Assembly: GCF_014650595.1 (NCBI RefSeq)
Contig: NZ_BMVG01000013.1
Span: forward strand, 62,001 to 126,000
Direction of reading: 5' to 3'
Length of the DNA: 64,000 nucleotides
Source: Streptomyces alanosinicus
Lineage (GTDB): Bacteria > Actinomycetota > Actinomycetes > Streptomycetales > Streptomycetaceae
This document shows positions 44,103 through 54,292 of the stretch, in pieces. The notes beneath the pieces were generated by a model. That model was not told the origin of the DNA and made no database searches. It saw nothing but the letters and a program-made list of their open reading frames with translations. Every line of letters begins with the position of its first letter. Within the stretch, counting starts at the first letter, position 1. Both the position numbers and the translations under genes were made by a program.

Positions 44103-45308
44103 TCATCCCGCGCGCAGTGCCATCGTCATCGCCTCCACCGCCAGCAGCGGAGCCACATTGCGGTCGAGGGCCTCGCGGCACGCGCCGATCGCCTCGATGC
44201 GGCGCAGGGTGGACTCCGGGGTGCTGCCGCGCGCCAGCCGCTCCAGGGCGTCCTCCGCGTCGGCGTTCGCGATCGCCACCCGGGAGCCGAGCTGGAGGGC
44301 GAGGACATCGCGGTAGAAGGCGGTGAGGTCGCCGAGGGCGATGTCGAGGCTGTCGCGCTGCGTACGGGTTCTGCGGCGCTTCTGCATGTCCTCGAGGTCC
44401 TTCATCACGCCCGCCGTGCCCCGCGGCAGCCGGCCGCCCTGCGCCGCGCCGAGCGCCGCCTTCAGCTCCTCGGCCTCCTTGGCGTCCATCTCCTCGGCGA
44501 GCTGCTTGGCGTCCTCGGCGGCCGCGTCGACCAGTTCCTGCGCGGCCTTCAGACAGGCGCCGACCTCGTCCAGCCGCAGGGGCAGTCCGAGCACGGAGGC
44601 GCGGCGCTCGCGGGCCGCCGGGTCGGTGGCCAGGCGCCGGGCCCGGTCGACATGCCCCTGGGTGGCGCGGGCGGCGGCCGCCGCGGCCTCGGGCTCGATG
44701 CCGTCCCGCCGTACGAGCATGTCGGCGACCGCTCCCACGGACGGGGTGCTCAGGTTCAGGTGGCGGCAGCGGGAGCGGATCGTCGGCAGGACGTCCTCGA
44801 TGGAGGGGGCGCACAGCAGCCAGACCGTGCGCGGGGCGGGCTCCTCGACGGCCTTGAGGACGGCGTTGGCCGACTTCTCGTTCAGCCGCTCGGCGTCCTC
44901 GACCAGGATGATCTGCCAGCGGCCGTTCGCCGGGGAGGTGAACGACTTGCGGACCGTGTCCCGCATGTCCTTCACGAGGATCTCGGCGCCCACGGCGGCC
45001 ACCGCGGTGACGTCCGCGTGGGTGCCGAGCAGGGCCGTGTGGCAGCCGTCGCAGAAGCCGCAGCCGGGGGATCCGCCGAGGGCTCGGTCGGGGCTCACGC
45101 ACTGCAGGGCCGCGGCGAAGGCCCTGGCCGCCTGGTTCCGCCCCGCTCCGGGCGGGCCCGTGAACAGCCAGGCGTGCGTCATCTTCGAGGCCTCGGGCGG
45201 CGGCTCGTGGGCCGCGGCGGCCGTGACGAGGGCGTCGGCGTCCCGCGCGGCCGCGTCGAGCACCGCGCTCACCTTCTCCTGCCCGACGAGGTCGTCCCAC
45301 ACTGTCAT
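44103..45308 (-). CDS. holB: DNA polymerase III subunit delta'
   Basis: 401-residue clamp-loader subunit: AAA+ domain starting MTVWDDLVGQEKVSAVL with the degenerate P-loop GPPGAGRNQ (normal for delta', which does not hydrolyse ATP), zinc-module cysteines CGFCDGC preceded by QCVS, sensor region IILVEDAERLNEKSANAVLK and the SRC motif TIRSRCRHL. C-terminal helical collar domain. It loads the sliding clamp with other subunits at the replication fork. Downstream of tmk, as in many bacteria. Confidence 0.95.
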   Translation of the reverse strand: MTVWDDLVGQEKVSAVLDAAARDADALVTAAAAHEPPPEASKMTHAWLFTGPPGAGRNQAARAFAAALQCVSPDRALGGSPGCGFCDGCHTALLGTHADVTAVAAVGAEILVKDMRDTVRKSFTSPANGRWQIILVEDAERLNEKSANAVLKAVEEPAPRTVWLLCAPSIEDVLPTIRSRCRHLNLSTPSVGAVADMLVRRDGIEPEAAAAAARATQGHVDRARRLATDPAARERRASVLGLPLRLDEVGACLKAAQELVDAAAEDAKQLAEEMDAKEAEELKAALGAAQGGRLPRGTAGVMKDLEDMQKRRRTRTQRDSLDIALGDLTAFYRDVLALQLGSRVAIANADAEDALERLARGSTPESTLRRIEAIGACREALDRNVAPLLAVEAMTMALRAG

Positions 45309-45520
45309 GGGTCACGCCGCCCTTTCGTCACACTCCGCGATCCTTGCATCCATTGTGCGGGTGGGCACTGACAACGCGGTCCGCGTGCGCGGCGGCCGCC
45401 GGTGGGACCCGTCGACGGCCGGGAGGAAACGCGAGGGCGGCGCCGGTCGGTGTTCCGAACCGCGCCGCCCTCCGCTCGTCGTATCCGGCGCCACTCGCCG
45501 TACCCGGCGGGACCCGGCCG

Positions 45521-48500
45521 TCAGCCTCGCCGGCCCCGGCCCCCGCGGCCCGGCTCCCCGCCCTGGTCGCCGCCGTGGTCCCGCTCGTCGTACGCCCCGA
45601 GCAGTTCGTCCGCCAGCGTCGGCAGGTCGTCCAGCGGGGTCTCCTCGGCCCAGTCGGGGCGCGGCCGGCGGCGAGGCGTGCCGTCGGCGTCGACCTGCGG
45701 CATCTCGCGCGTACGGTCCTCGGAGCCGTCGGGGCCCGCGGCGGGCCGCTCGTCCCGGAAGAAGCCGGTCGGCATCCGGTCCGCCGGAGCGTCGTCCCGT
45801 ACGGGCGGCAGTACGGCCGTCTCGTCGGCCGCACCCGCGGCCACCGGAGGCAGCACGGCGGTCTCCTCGGCGGGGCCGGCGGACACCGGCGGAAGGACCG
45901 CCGTCTCGTCGGCGGGGCCAGAGGCCACCGGGGGCTGCGGCAGTTCGGCGGTCACCTCGGAGTCCGGCGGGGAGTCCGGCTGGGAGCCCTTTCCGGAAGC
46001 CGCGCCGTCCCGGGCGCCCTTGGCTTCCCGGGTGTACCTGGAGTCCTGGGCGCCGTCGGCCGCCGGGGACACCACCGGAGTCGGCACCGTCTCCTCGACA
46101 CCGCGCGTGTCCGGCGACACCACCGGCGTGGGAACCGTCGCCGCGTCCGGGACGACGCCCGGCGCGGACGGCAGAGGTGTGCTGGGCCTGCGGGCCGCCG
46201 AGTCGGCCGCCGCCGCTGCCTCGGCCGCCTGACGGCGCGCCTCCTCGGCACGCAGCAGTGCCTCCTCGGCCTTGCGCTGCTTCTCCAGGCGCCGCGCCTC
46301 CTCCTCGGCGCGCAGCCTGGCCTGCCGGGCCTCTTCCTCGGCGCGCAGCCGGGCCTCTTCCTCGGCCTGCTTGCGGCGCCGCTCCTCCTCTGCCCTGCGG
46401 CGGGCCTCCTCCTCGGCGCGGGCCTTCTCCTCGGCGAGCAGCCGCTGCCGCTCCTCCTCCGCGCGCCGGGCGGCTTCCGCGGCCCGCTGCCGGGCCTCCT
46501 CCGCCTGCCGTTCGGCCTCGCGGCGCTGCGCCTCCTCCAGCTCGCGGCGCTTGCGCTCCTCCTCCTCGGCGCGCAGCCGGGCCAGCTCCTCCTGGCGCTC
46601 ACGCTCCAGGCGCTCCTCCTGGGCCTTGCGCGCGGCCTCTTCCTCGGCCTTGCGGCGGGCCTCCTCCTCGGCCTTCTTCCGCGCCTCCTCCTGGGCCTTG
46701 ATCTCGGCCTCGGACAGCGGCAGCACGGTGTCCAGCCGGTGCCGGATCACCGTGGTGACGGCCTCGGGCTCCTGGCCTGCGTCCACCACCAGATAGCGGC
46801 CGGGGTCGGAGGCGGCCAGCGTGAGGAAACCGGCCCGCACGCGCGCGTGGAACTCCGCCGGCTCCGACTCCAGCCGGTCCGGCGCCTCGGTGAACCGCTC
46901 GCGGGCGGTCTCCGGGGAGACATCCAGCAGGACGGTCAGATGCGGGACGAGGCCGTTGGTCGCCCAGCGGTTGATGCGGGCGATCTCGGTCGGGGACAGA
47001 TCGCGGCCGGCGCCCTGGTAGGCGACGGACGAGTCGATGTAGCGGTCGCTGATCACGACCGCGCCGCGCTCCAGGGCGGGTCGCACGACCGTGTCGACGT
47101 GCTCGGCGCGGTCGGCCGCGTACAGCAGCGCCTCCGCGCGGTGCGACAGGCCGGCCGAGGAGACGTCCAGCAGGATCGAGCGCAGCCGCTTGCCGACCGG
47201 GGTGGCACCCGGTTCGCGGGTGAGCACGACCTCGTGGCCCTTGGCGCGGATCCACTCGGCGAGGGCCTCGGCCTGGGTGGACTTGCCGGCGCCGTCGCCG
47301 CCCTCCAGGGCGATGAAGAAGCCGGTCGCCGCCGACGCCTCGACCGGGTCGTCGCCGCCGAGCAGCGCGTCCTTGAGGTCCTGGCGCAGCGGGATGCCGG
47401 AGCGGTCGTCGACCTTGGCGAGCACCAGCGCCGCCACCGGCAGCAGCAGCGCGCCGACCAGCATCAGCGTGAAGGAGGCGCCGCCGTGCGCGAAGACGAA
47501 CCGGCCGTTCTCCATGCGGTGCCGGCCGATGAGCCCGGCGACCACGGGGGCGATCAGCGCGCCGAGCGCGATGAAGACCCGGACGACCGCGTGCAGGTGC
47601 TCGGTGACTCGCGCCCGGCGGTAGTCCTCGGTCTCCTGGTCGAGCAGGGCGTGCCCGGTGTTCGCGGCCACGCCCGCGCCGGCACCCGCCACCGTGACGA
47701 TCAGCAGGACCGTGGTGACGTCCGGGACCAGCCCGGCGGCCAGCAGGGCGATGCCCGTGAGGGCGATCGCGAGGGCGAGCAGCCGACGGCGCGAGAGCGA
47801 GGGCAGCAGCGCGGGGGCCGTACGGATACCGACGGCGACTCCGCCGGTCAGGCCCAGCACCAGCAGGCCGTACAGGACCGGGCCGCCACCCAGGTCGGTG
47901 GCGTGCAGCACACACACCGACACGGCGGCGGCGATGGCTCCGGCGACCGCGGCGCAGGCCGGGACGAGCAGCGGGATCGCGCCCGTACGGCCCTTGTCGA
48001 CGCCGGAGCCGGTGCGCGGGCGGCGCAGGCCCTCCAGCGGGGACCGCGCGCGCGGGGTGCGCACGTCGGACAGCTCCAGGAAGGTCAGCACGGACAGGGA
48101 GGCGGCGAACAGGCCGGCCGCCACATACGCCGCGAGGGCCGCGTGGTGCTGGTCGAACCAGACCACGCCGACGCCCAGCAGGTTGTTGAGCAGGGCGGCG
48201 ACGACCAGGGCGGCGGCGGCCAGCGGGACGGCGAGGAAGCTCGTGCGCAGGGAGAGGCGGCGCAGGGCGTCCATGTGGTCCGGCAGCGGCCGTACGGTGG
48301 CGCCCTCCGGGGGCGGACCGGGCAGCAGGGCCGGGGCCGCGCTCTCCCGGCACACCGTCCACAGGCGCTCGGCGACACCGGTGACGAAGGCGGTGACCAG
48401 CAGGACGGCCAGTGCGTTGTCCGGGGTCCAGTCGATCCACAGCGGCGCGACGATCAGCAGTGCGGCGCGCACGCCGTCGGCGCCGACCATCGTCCAGCGG

Positions 48501-48847
48501 CGGTCGAGCGGACCCTCCTGGGCGGTGAGCGTGGTCAGCGGGCCGAGGAGGACCGCGCCGAACAGCAGCGCGGCGAGGACACGCGCGGCGAAGACCGTCG
48601 CCACTGCGAACGCCACACCTCGGTACCCACCCCCGAAGGAGCCCTGGGAGATCGCCGCCTGGAGGGCGAGGACGACCAGGACCAGGAGTGCCAGGGTGTC
48701 GCCGACACCGCTCACCAGCTGCGCGCTCCACAGGCGCCGCAGCTGCGGTCGGCGCAGCAGGGAACGGACGGCACGCTCGCGGGAGTCCGCGACGAGGGCG
48801 TCGTCCGGTGCGGTGGTGGGGGCCGTTGGCTGCTCGGCTCGCGTCAT
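45521..48847 (-). CDS. tmk: membrane domain-thymidylate kinase fusion with long coiled-coil tail
   Basis: 1108-residue protein in three parts. Residues 1-490 are a polytopic membrane domain of MFS-like character with about 12 helices. Residues 508-715 are a complete dTMP kinase: P-loop ALEGGDGAGKST (Lys522), the DRX motif SDRYIDSSVAYQGAGR, and a LID region. From about 720 to 900 runs an almost uninterrupted Glu/Arg/Lys/Ala helix (EEARRKAEEEA-type repeats), then a disordered acidic/Pro tail. The kinase phosphorylates dTMP for DNA synthesis. The fusion is conserved in Streptomyces to my knowledge; why the kinase is membrane-tethered is not known to me. Upstream of holB. Confidence 0.92.
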   Translation of the reverse strand: MTRAEQPTAPTTAPDDALVADSRERAVRSLLRRPQLRRLWSAQLVSGVGDTLALLVLVVLALQAAISQGSFGGGYRGVAFAVATVFAARVLAALLFGAVLLGPLTTLTAQEGPLDRRWTMVGADGVRAALLIVAPLWIDWTPDNALAVLLVTAFVTGVAERLWTVCRESAAPALLPGPPPEGATVRPLPDHMDALRRLSLRTSFLAVPLAAAALVVAALLNNLLGVGVVWFDQHHAALAAYVAAGLFAASLSVLTFLELSDVRTPRARSPLEGLRRPRTGSGVDKGRTGAIPLLVPACAAVAGAIAAAVSVCVLHATDLGGGPVLYGLLVLGLTGGVAVGIRTAPALLPSLSRRRLLALAIALTGIALLAAGLVPDVTTVLLIVTVAGAGAGVAANTGHALLDQETEDYRRARVTEHLHAVVRVFIALGALIAPVVAGLIGRHRMENGRFVFAHGGASFTLMLVGALLLPVAALVLAKVDDRSGIPLRQDLKDALLGGDDPVEASAATGFFIALEGGDGAGKSTQAEALAEWIRAKGHEVVLTREPGATPVGKRLRSILLDVSSAGLSHRAEALLYAADRAEHVDTVVRPALERGAVVISDRYIDSSVAYQGAGRDLSPTEIARINRWATNGLVPHLTVLLDVSPETARERFTEAPDRLESEPAEFHARVRAGFLTLAASDPGRYLVVDAGQEPEAVTTVIRHRLDTVLPLSEAEIKAQEEARKKAEEEARRKAEEEAARKAQEERLERERQEELARLRAEEEERKRRELEEAQRREAERQAEEARQRAAEAARRAEEERQRLLAEEKARAEEEARRRAEEERRRKQAEEEARLRAEEEARQARLRAEEEARRLEKQRKAEEALLRAEEARRQAAEAAAAADSAARRPSTPLPSAPGVVPDAATVPTPVVSPDTRGVEETVPTPVVSPAADGAQDSRYTREAKGARDGAASGKGSQPDSPPDSEVTAELPQPPVASGPADETAVLPPVSAGPAEETAVLPPVAAGAADETAVLPPVRDDAPADRMPTGFFRDERPAAGPDGSEDRTREMPQVDADGTPRRRPRPDWAEETPLDDLPTLADELLGAYDERDHGGDQGGEPGRGGRGRRG

Positions 48848-48903
48848 GCGTTCAGCCTATCGGCAGCCACCGACAGCACACGCCGCCCGTCCTGGCATGC
48901 GCG

Positions 48904-48932
48904 CGCCCCGACACCAAAGTGATGCCGGGGCG
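48904..48932 (-). terminator. possible terminator after topA
   Basis: CGCCCCG and CGGGGCG arms with a 15-nt centre, 65 nt after the topA stop. Modest stability. Confidence 0.45.
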
Positions 48933-48996
48933 TTCGCTGAGCGAAGCCGAAGAGGCGGCCGACACCGGGACAGTCCCCCCGGATCGGCCCTCCGCC

Positions 48997-51828
48997 TCAG
49001 TCCTCCGCGCCGGAAGCCGTCGCCTTGGAAGCCGTCGCCTTCTTGGCGGTCGTCTTCTTCGCCGTGGTCTTCTTCGCGGCCGCCGTCGTCTTCTTCGCCG
49101 CCGTCTTCTTGGCGGCGGTCTTCTTCGCCGGGGCCGTCTTCTTGGCCGCGGCCTTCTTCACGGTCTTCTTGGCAGGGGCCTTCGCGCGCTTCTCGGCGAG
49201 CAGCTCGAAGCCGCGCTCCGGGGTGATCGCCTCGACGCTGTCGCCGGAGCGCAGGGTCGCGTTGGTCTCGCCGTCGGTGACGTACGGGCCGAAGCGGCCG
49301 TCCTTGACCACGACCGGCTTTCCGGAGACCGGGTCCTCACCCAGCTCCTTCAGCGGCGGCTTGGCGGCGGCCCGACCGCGCTGCTTGGGCTGGGCGTAGA
49401 TCGCCAGCGCCTCCTCCAGCGTGATCGTGAAGAGCTGGTCCTCGGACTGCAGCGAGCGCGAGTCCGTGCCCTTCTTCAGATACGGGCCGTAGCGGCCGTT
49501 CTGCGCGGTGATCTCCTGGCCCTCGGCGTCGGCGCCGACGATGCGCGGCAGCGACATCAGCTTCAGCGCGTCGTCGAGCGTCACCGTGTCGAGCGCCATT
49601 GTCTTGAAGAGCGAGGCCGTGCGCGGCTTGACCGCGTTCTTGCCGGTCTTCGGGGTGCCCTCGGGGAGGATCTCCGTGACGTACGGGCCGTAGCGGCCGT
49701 CCTTGGCGACGATCGTGTGGCCGCTGGCCGGGTCCGTGCCCAGCTCGAAGTCGCCGCTCGGCTTGGCCAGCAGCTCCTCGGCCAGCTCGACGCTCAGCTC
49801 GTCCGGCGCCAGGTCGTCGGGGATGTCGGCGCGCTGGTGCTGCTCGGAGTCCTTCTCGCCGCGCTCGATGTACGGGCCGTAGCGGCCGACGCGCAGCACG
49901 ATGTCGTTGCCCACCGGGAACGAGGACACCTCGCGCGCGTCGATCGCGCCCAGGTCGGTGACCAGCTCCTTGAGACCGCCGAGGTGGTCCCCGTCGCCGT
50001 TGCCCGCCTCGGCCGCTCCGCCGTGGCCGGTGCCCTCGCCGAAGTAGAAGCGCTTCAGCCACGGCACGGCCTTGGCCTCACCGGCCGCGATGCGGTCGAG
50101 GTCGTCCTCCATCTTGGCGGTGAAGTCGTAGTCGACGAGCCGCCCGAAGTGCTTCTCCAGGAGGTTCACCACGGCGAAGGACAGGAAGGACGGCACGAGG
50201 GCCGTGCCCTTCTTGAAGACATAGCCGCGGTCGAGGATCGTGCCGATGATCGACGCGTACGTCGACGGGCGGCCGATCTCGCGCTCTTCCAGCTCCTTGA
50301 CCAGGGAGGCCTCGGTGTAGCGGGCCGGGGGCTTGGTGGCGTGGCCGTCGACCGTGATCTCCCGGGCGGACAGCGCGTCACCCTCGGCGACCTGCGGCAG
50401 CCGGCGCTCGCGGTCGTCCAGCTCGGCGTTCGGGTCGTCGGCGCCCTCCACGTACGCCTTCAGGAAGCCGTGGAAGGTGATCGTCTTGCCGGAGGCGCTG
50501 AACTCGACGTCCCGGCCGTCGGCGGCGGTGCCGCCGATCCGCACGGTGACGCTGTTGCCGGTCGCGTCCTTCATCTGGGAGGCGACGGTGCGCTTCCAGA
50601 TCAGCTCGTAGAGCTTGAACTGGTCGCCGGTCAGGCCGGTCTCGGCGGGAGTGCGGAAACGATCACCCGAGGGCCGGATCGCCTCGTGGGCCTCCTGCGC
50701 GTTCTTGACCTTGCCGGCGTACGTACGCGGCTGCGGGGGCAGATAGTCGGCGCCGTACAGCTGCGTGACCTGGGCACGTGCGGCGGCCACGGCGGTGTCG
50801 CTCAGCGTGGTGGAGTCCGTACGCATGTAGGTGATGTAGCCGTTCTCATACAGCTTCTGCGCGACCTGCATGGTGGCCTTCGCACCGAAGCCGAGCTTGC
50901 GGCTGGCCTCCTGCTGCAGCGTCGTCGTACGGAACGGGGCGTACGGCGAGCGGCGGTACGGCTTGGACTCGACGGAGCGCACGGAGAACCGGGTGTTCTC
51001 CAGGGCGGCGGCGAGGGCGCGGGCGTTCACCTCGTCGAGGTGGAGGATCTGCTCGCTCTTGAGCCGTCCCAGGGAGTCGAAGTCGCGGCCCTGCGCGATC
51101 CGCCGGCCGTCGACGGTCTGCAGTCGGGCGACCAGCGACGACGGGTCCGACGAATCCCCCGCGCGGCCGGTCGCGAAGGTGCCCGTCAGGTCCCAGTACT
51201 CGGCAGAACGAAAGGCGATGCGCTCGCGTTCCCGCTCCACGACGAGTCGCGTGGCGACGGACTGCACGCGGCCGGCCGACAGCCGGGGCATGACCTTCTT
51301 CCACAGGACCGGCGAGACCTCGTAGCCGTAGAGGCGGTCGAGGATGCGGCGGGTCTCCTGGGCGTCGACCATGCGCTGGTTCAGGTCGCGCGGGTTGGCG
51401 ACGGCCGCACGGATCGCGTCCTTGGTGATCTCGTGGAACACCATGCGCTTGACCGGGACCTTCGGCTTCAGGACCTCCAGGAGGTGCCACGCGATGGCCT
51501 CGCCCTCGCGGTCCTCATCGGTGGCGAGCAGCAGCTCGTCCGAGTCCTTCAGCAGATCCTTGAGCTTCTTGACCTGGGCCTTCTTGTCGGCGTTGACGAC
51601 ATAGATCGGCTCGAAGTCGTGCTCGACGTCCACACCGAGGCGGCGGACCTCGCCGGTGTACTTCTCGGGCACCTCCGCGGCGCCGTTGGGGAGGTCGCGG
51701 ATGTGCCCGACGCTCGCTTCGACGACATAGCCGGGGCCGAGATAGCCCTTGATCGTCTTCGCCTTGGCAGGCGACTCGACGATGACGAGTCGGCGGCCGC
51801 CCTGTGCGGTCTCGCTGGTCGGGGACAA
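48997..51828 (-). CDS. topA: DNA topoisomerase I (type IA)
   Basis: 943-residue enzyme relaxing negative supercoils. Toprim domain (RRLVIVESPAKAKTIKGYLG; LATDEDREGEAIAWHL), active-site Tyr334 in YITYMRTDSTTLS, then four or five C-terminal repeats of the (K/N)GRYGPY type and a final tail of about 70 residues made of Lys/Ala/Thr repeats (KKTAAKKT). The basic tail is typical of streptomycete TopA and increases DNA binding and processivity. The start MSPTSETAQGG is consistent with homologues. Confidence 0.97.
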   Translation of the reverse strand: MSPTSETAQGGRRLVIVESPAKAKTIKGYLGPGYVVEASVGHIRDLPNGAAEVPEKYTGEVRRLGVDVEHDFEPIYVVNADKKAQVKKLKDLLKDSDELLLATDEDREGEAIAWHLLEVLKPKVPVKRMVFHEITKDAIRAAVANPRDLNQRMVDAQETRRILDRLYGYEVSPVLWKKVMPRLSAGRVQSVATRLVVERERERIAFRSAEYWDLTGTFATGRAGDSSDPSSLVARLQTVDGRRIAQGRDFDSLGRLKSEQILHLDEVNARALAAALENTRFSVRSVESKPYRRSPYAPFRTTTLQQEASRKLGFGAKATMQVAQKLYENGYITYMRTDSTTLSDTAVAAARAQVTQLYGADYLPPQPRTYAGKVKNAQEAHEAIRPSGDRFRTPAETGLTGDQFKLYELIWKRTVASQMKDATGNSVTVRIGGTAADGRDVEFSASGKTITFHGFLKAYVEGADDPNAELDDRERRLPQVAEGDALSAREITVDGHATKPPARYTEASLVKELEEREIGRPSTYASIIGTILDRGYVFKKGTALVPSFLSFAVVNLLEKHFGRLVDYDFTAKMEDDLDRIAAGEAKAVPWLKRFYFGEGTGHGGAAEAGNGDGDHLGGLKELVTDLGAIDAREVSSFPVGNDIVLRVGRYGPYIERGEKDSEQHQRADIPDDLAPDELSVELAEELLAKPSGDFELGTDPASGHTIVAKDGRYGPYVTEILPEGTPKTGKNAVKPRTASLFKTMALDTVTLDDALKLMSLPRIVGADAEGQEITAQNGRYGPYLKKGTDSRSLQSEDQLFTITLEEALAIYAQPKQRGRAAAKPPLKELGEDPVSGKPVVVKDGRFGPYVTDGETNATLRSGDSVEAITPERGFELLAEKRAKAPAKKTVKKAAAKKTAPAKKTAAKKTAAKKTTAAAKKTTAKKTTAKKATASKATASGAED

Positions 51829-52107
51829 CTTCGCTCTTCTCTCCGGTCGACGCTGGGGCCTCCCCAGGCCTTCGTCCCGGGGTCGCGGCGTACTGCTGGC
51901 ACGTGTGACGCTGCGGAGTGTGACGGTACATCCCGCCCCCGTGTCAAACGGGAAAAGCCCACAACGGCCACTCGAACGGTAACCCGACTACCGCCATTCC
52001 TGCCGCCCGGAGTACCGGGTACCCACATCAGGCATGTCCGGAGCGTGACGCTCCCTTTTACTCCCGCGGCACTCCGCGGCGCGCTGCGCGCCGTGCTCCC
52101 GCCGACG

Positions 52108-52305
52108 TCAGAGGCGGGTCAGGCAGTACACGGCGAGGGCCAGTGCGATGGTCCCGGCCACGCTCGCGAGGGTGGCCGATGCGACCTGGTTCACACCCTG
52201 GGCGACCGGCTCGCGACGCTTCAGGCGGGTGCCGGTCCAGGCCAGCAGGGCGCCTCCGAACAGGGCGAACACCGTTCCCGCGAAGATCGCCGACACGCTC
52301 TCCAC
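52108..52305 (-). CDS. small two-helix membrane protein
   Basis: 65 residues, GTG start VESVSAIFAGTVFALFGG, with two transmembrane helices (about 5-22 and 42-60) joined by a short basic loop (TGTRLKRREPVAQGVNQVA). No known function. A conserved small gene upstream of topA in Streptomyces, as far as I recall. The frame is open further upstream but that part is Arg-rich and unlikely to be translated. Confidence 0.7.
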   Translation of the reverse strand: MESVSAIFAGTVFALFGGALLAWTGTRLKRREPVAQGVNQVASATLASVAGTIALALAVYCLTRL

Positions 52306-52631
52306 CGCCTGCCCCGCCCTCCGTGCGCTCCGGCCCTGCCCAGCGCCGGGAGAGTGGCACGCGCGGGAGACGGACGGGCGACATCGGGATGAACGGAGGT
52401 TCGACGCATTACCGAACATGCGATCGAGCAACGTCGGCGCGGGCACGAGGTCCGTATTTTTCCGGCCGTTTTCCCGGAACCGGCGCGTCACGGCTCCCGC
52501 CGCCGGTCCGCACCGGCCCGTGCCCCCGGCATACGACGATGATCCGGGCCGGGTCACCCGGGCGTCCGGGGACAGCTACGCCCGCACGGGCACCCGGCGT
52601 ACCGCAGGCGAACCAGTCGCCGTACCCCTCC
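52306..52631. other. intergenic region without supportable gene
   Basis: Between the small membrane protein gene and the 3' end of the methyltransferase gene. No strong hairpin, RNA or gene is visible. Confidence 0.5.
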
Positions 52632-54152
52632 TCAGCCCGCCGGTTCGAGAAAGCCCTGCTCCACCAGCAGCCGGATCTGCGTGGGTGTGCGGTCGCGGAG
52701 CAGCACCGGCTCCTCGTTCATGAGCTGGGCGATGGCGTCCAGGATGCGGCCCGCGCTCAGCGTGCCGTCACAGACGCCCGCGAACCCGGCGCCGATCGTG
52801 TCCACCTTCGTCGCCCTGCGCATCCCGCGGTGCTGGCGCAGCACCACATGCTCGGGGTCCTCGGCGCCGGGCAGCCCGACCTGCTCCTGGACCACTTCCC
52901 CGGCGAGCCTGAAGTGGCTGTCGAGCAGCGCCGCGTCGTCGTGCTCCCGGAGGTAGTCGAGGCGCTCGAAGTGCGCCCGGATCGTGTCCCCGAGGGGCTG
53001 CTCGACCGGGTGCGGCCACTCCTCCACGGTGACGACGGGCTCGGCGGAACCCGTCCTGCGCAGAGTGATCCAGCCGAAGCCGACCGCCTTGACCTTGCGC
53101 GCCTCGAACTCGTCGAGCCAGGCGTCGTAACGCGCCTGGTAGTCCGCCGGATCCCCGTGGTGGTCACCGGCGTCCCTCAGCCACAGCTCGGCGTACTGCG
53201 TGACGTCCTGCACCTCGCGCTGCACGATCCAGGCATCGCACCCGCGCGGCACCCACGACCTGAGTCTGTCCTGCCAGTCCTCCCCTGCCACGTGCTGCCA
53301 GTTGGCGAGGAACTGCGCGAACCCGCCCTCGTTCAGCCGTTCCCCCGCCTGTTGAACGAGCGAGCGGCACAGATCGTCCCCACCCATGCCGCCGTCCCGG
53401 TACGTCAGCCGGGCGCCGGGCGAGATGACGAACGGCGGGTTGGACACGATCAGATCGAAGGTCTCGCCGTCCCGGACCGGCTCGAAGAGCGAACCCTCGC
53501 GCAGATCGGCGGCCGGCGCACCGGAGAGCGCGAGCGTGAGCGCGGTGATGTGCAGGGCGCGCGGGTTGAGGTCGGTCGCCGTCACGCGCGTGGCGTGCTG
53601 GGCGGCGTGCAGTGCCTGGATGCCGGAGCCCGTGCCGAGGTCCAGGGCGGACGCGACCGGCGTGCGGACGGTGATGCCGGCGAGGGTCGTGGAGGCGCCG
53701 CCGACGCCCAGGACGACCCCCTCGTCACGCCGGCCGATGCCGCCGGCGCCGCCGACCGCGCAGCCCAGGTCGGAGACGATGAACCAGTCCTCGCCGCCCG
53801 GGCCGCCGTAGGGCCGTACGTCCACGGTGGCGGCCACCTCGTCGGCGCCCACACGCGTGAGCCACCGGGCCTCCAGTGCCTCCTCGGCCGGCAGAACGGC
53901 CGCCACGCGCGCGTGCGGCACCGGCTGCTGGAGCAGGAAGAGTCGTACGAGCGTCTCCAGCGGCGTGTCGCCGCGGGTCGCGCGCAGGGCGGGGACGGTC
54001 TCGCTGCGGGCCAGCGCCGCGTACGCGGGGGCGCCGAGCAGGTCGAGCAGCCCGTCGGCGGTGAAGGAGGCGGCCAACAGCGCGTCCCGCAGGCGCGCGG
54101 CGGCGTCGGGCCGGTCGGAAGCGGGCAGGGAGGCGGGTCCGGAGTCAGTCAC
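52632..54152 (-). CDS. SAM-dependent methyltransferase (NPPF type, DUF7059 N-domain)
   Basis: About 506 residues. An N-terminal helical domain (AARLRDALLAASFTADGLLD) is followed by a Rossmann methyltransferase with motif I SALDLGTGSGIQALHAA, motif IV LIVSNPPFVISPGA and a long C-terminal region. The NPPF motif is that of enzymes methylating glutamine or exocyclic amines (PrmC/HemK, RlmG types). Substrate unknown. The GTG start VTDSGPASL is preferred; ATG nine bases upstream is possible. Confidence 0.87.
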   Translation of the reverse strand: MTDSGPASLPASDRPDAAARLRDALLAASFTADGLLDLLGAPAYAALARSETVPALRATRGDTPLETLVRLFLLQQPVPHARVAAVLPAEEALEARWLTRVGADEVAATVDVRPYGGPGGEDWFIVSDLGCAVGGAGGIGRRDEGVVLGVGGASTTLAGITVRTPVASALDLGTGSGIQALHAAQHATRVTATDLNPRALHITALTLALSGAPAADLREGSLFEPVRDGETFDLIVSNPPFVISPGARLTYRDGGMGGDDLCRSLVQQAGERLNEGGFAQFLANWQHVAGEDWQDRLRSWVPRGCDAWIVQREVQDVTQYAELWLRDAGDHHGDPADYQARYDAWLDEFEARKVKAVGFGWITLRRTGSAEPVVTVEEWPHPVEQPLGDTIRAHFERLDYLREHDDAALLDSHFRLAGEVVQEQVGLPGAEDPEHVVLRQHRGMRRATKVDTIGAGFAGVCDGTLSAGRILDAIAQLMNEEPVLLRDRTPTQIRLLVEQGFLEPAG

Positions 54153-54292
54153 GCCCCCCATTGTGGCCCGCGACACCCCCCGGACGCGGCCTCAGCACGC
54201 GTCACCGGCACACCCCGGCCGGGGGCGGGACGTGTCGGCGACGTGGCCCGGCCCGAGGCCCGGCACGCCACCGACGCACCCCGACGGCCGTG

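Noticed and set aside
45344-48922. 1192-codon plus-strand frame antisense to tmk
   Set aside because: Leu/Arg/Gly-rich translation mirrors the charged-helix repeats of the real gene; no motifs.
48688-52392. 1234-codon plus-strand frame antisense to topA
   Set aside because: Antisense shadow of topoisomerase I; the minus strand has all family motifs.
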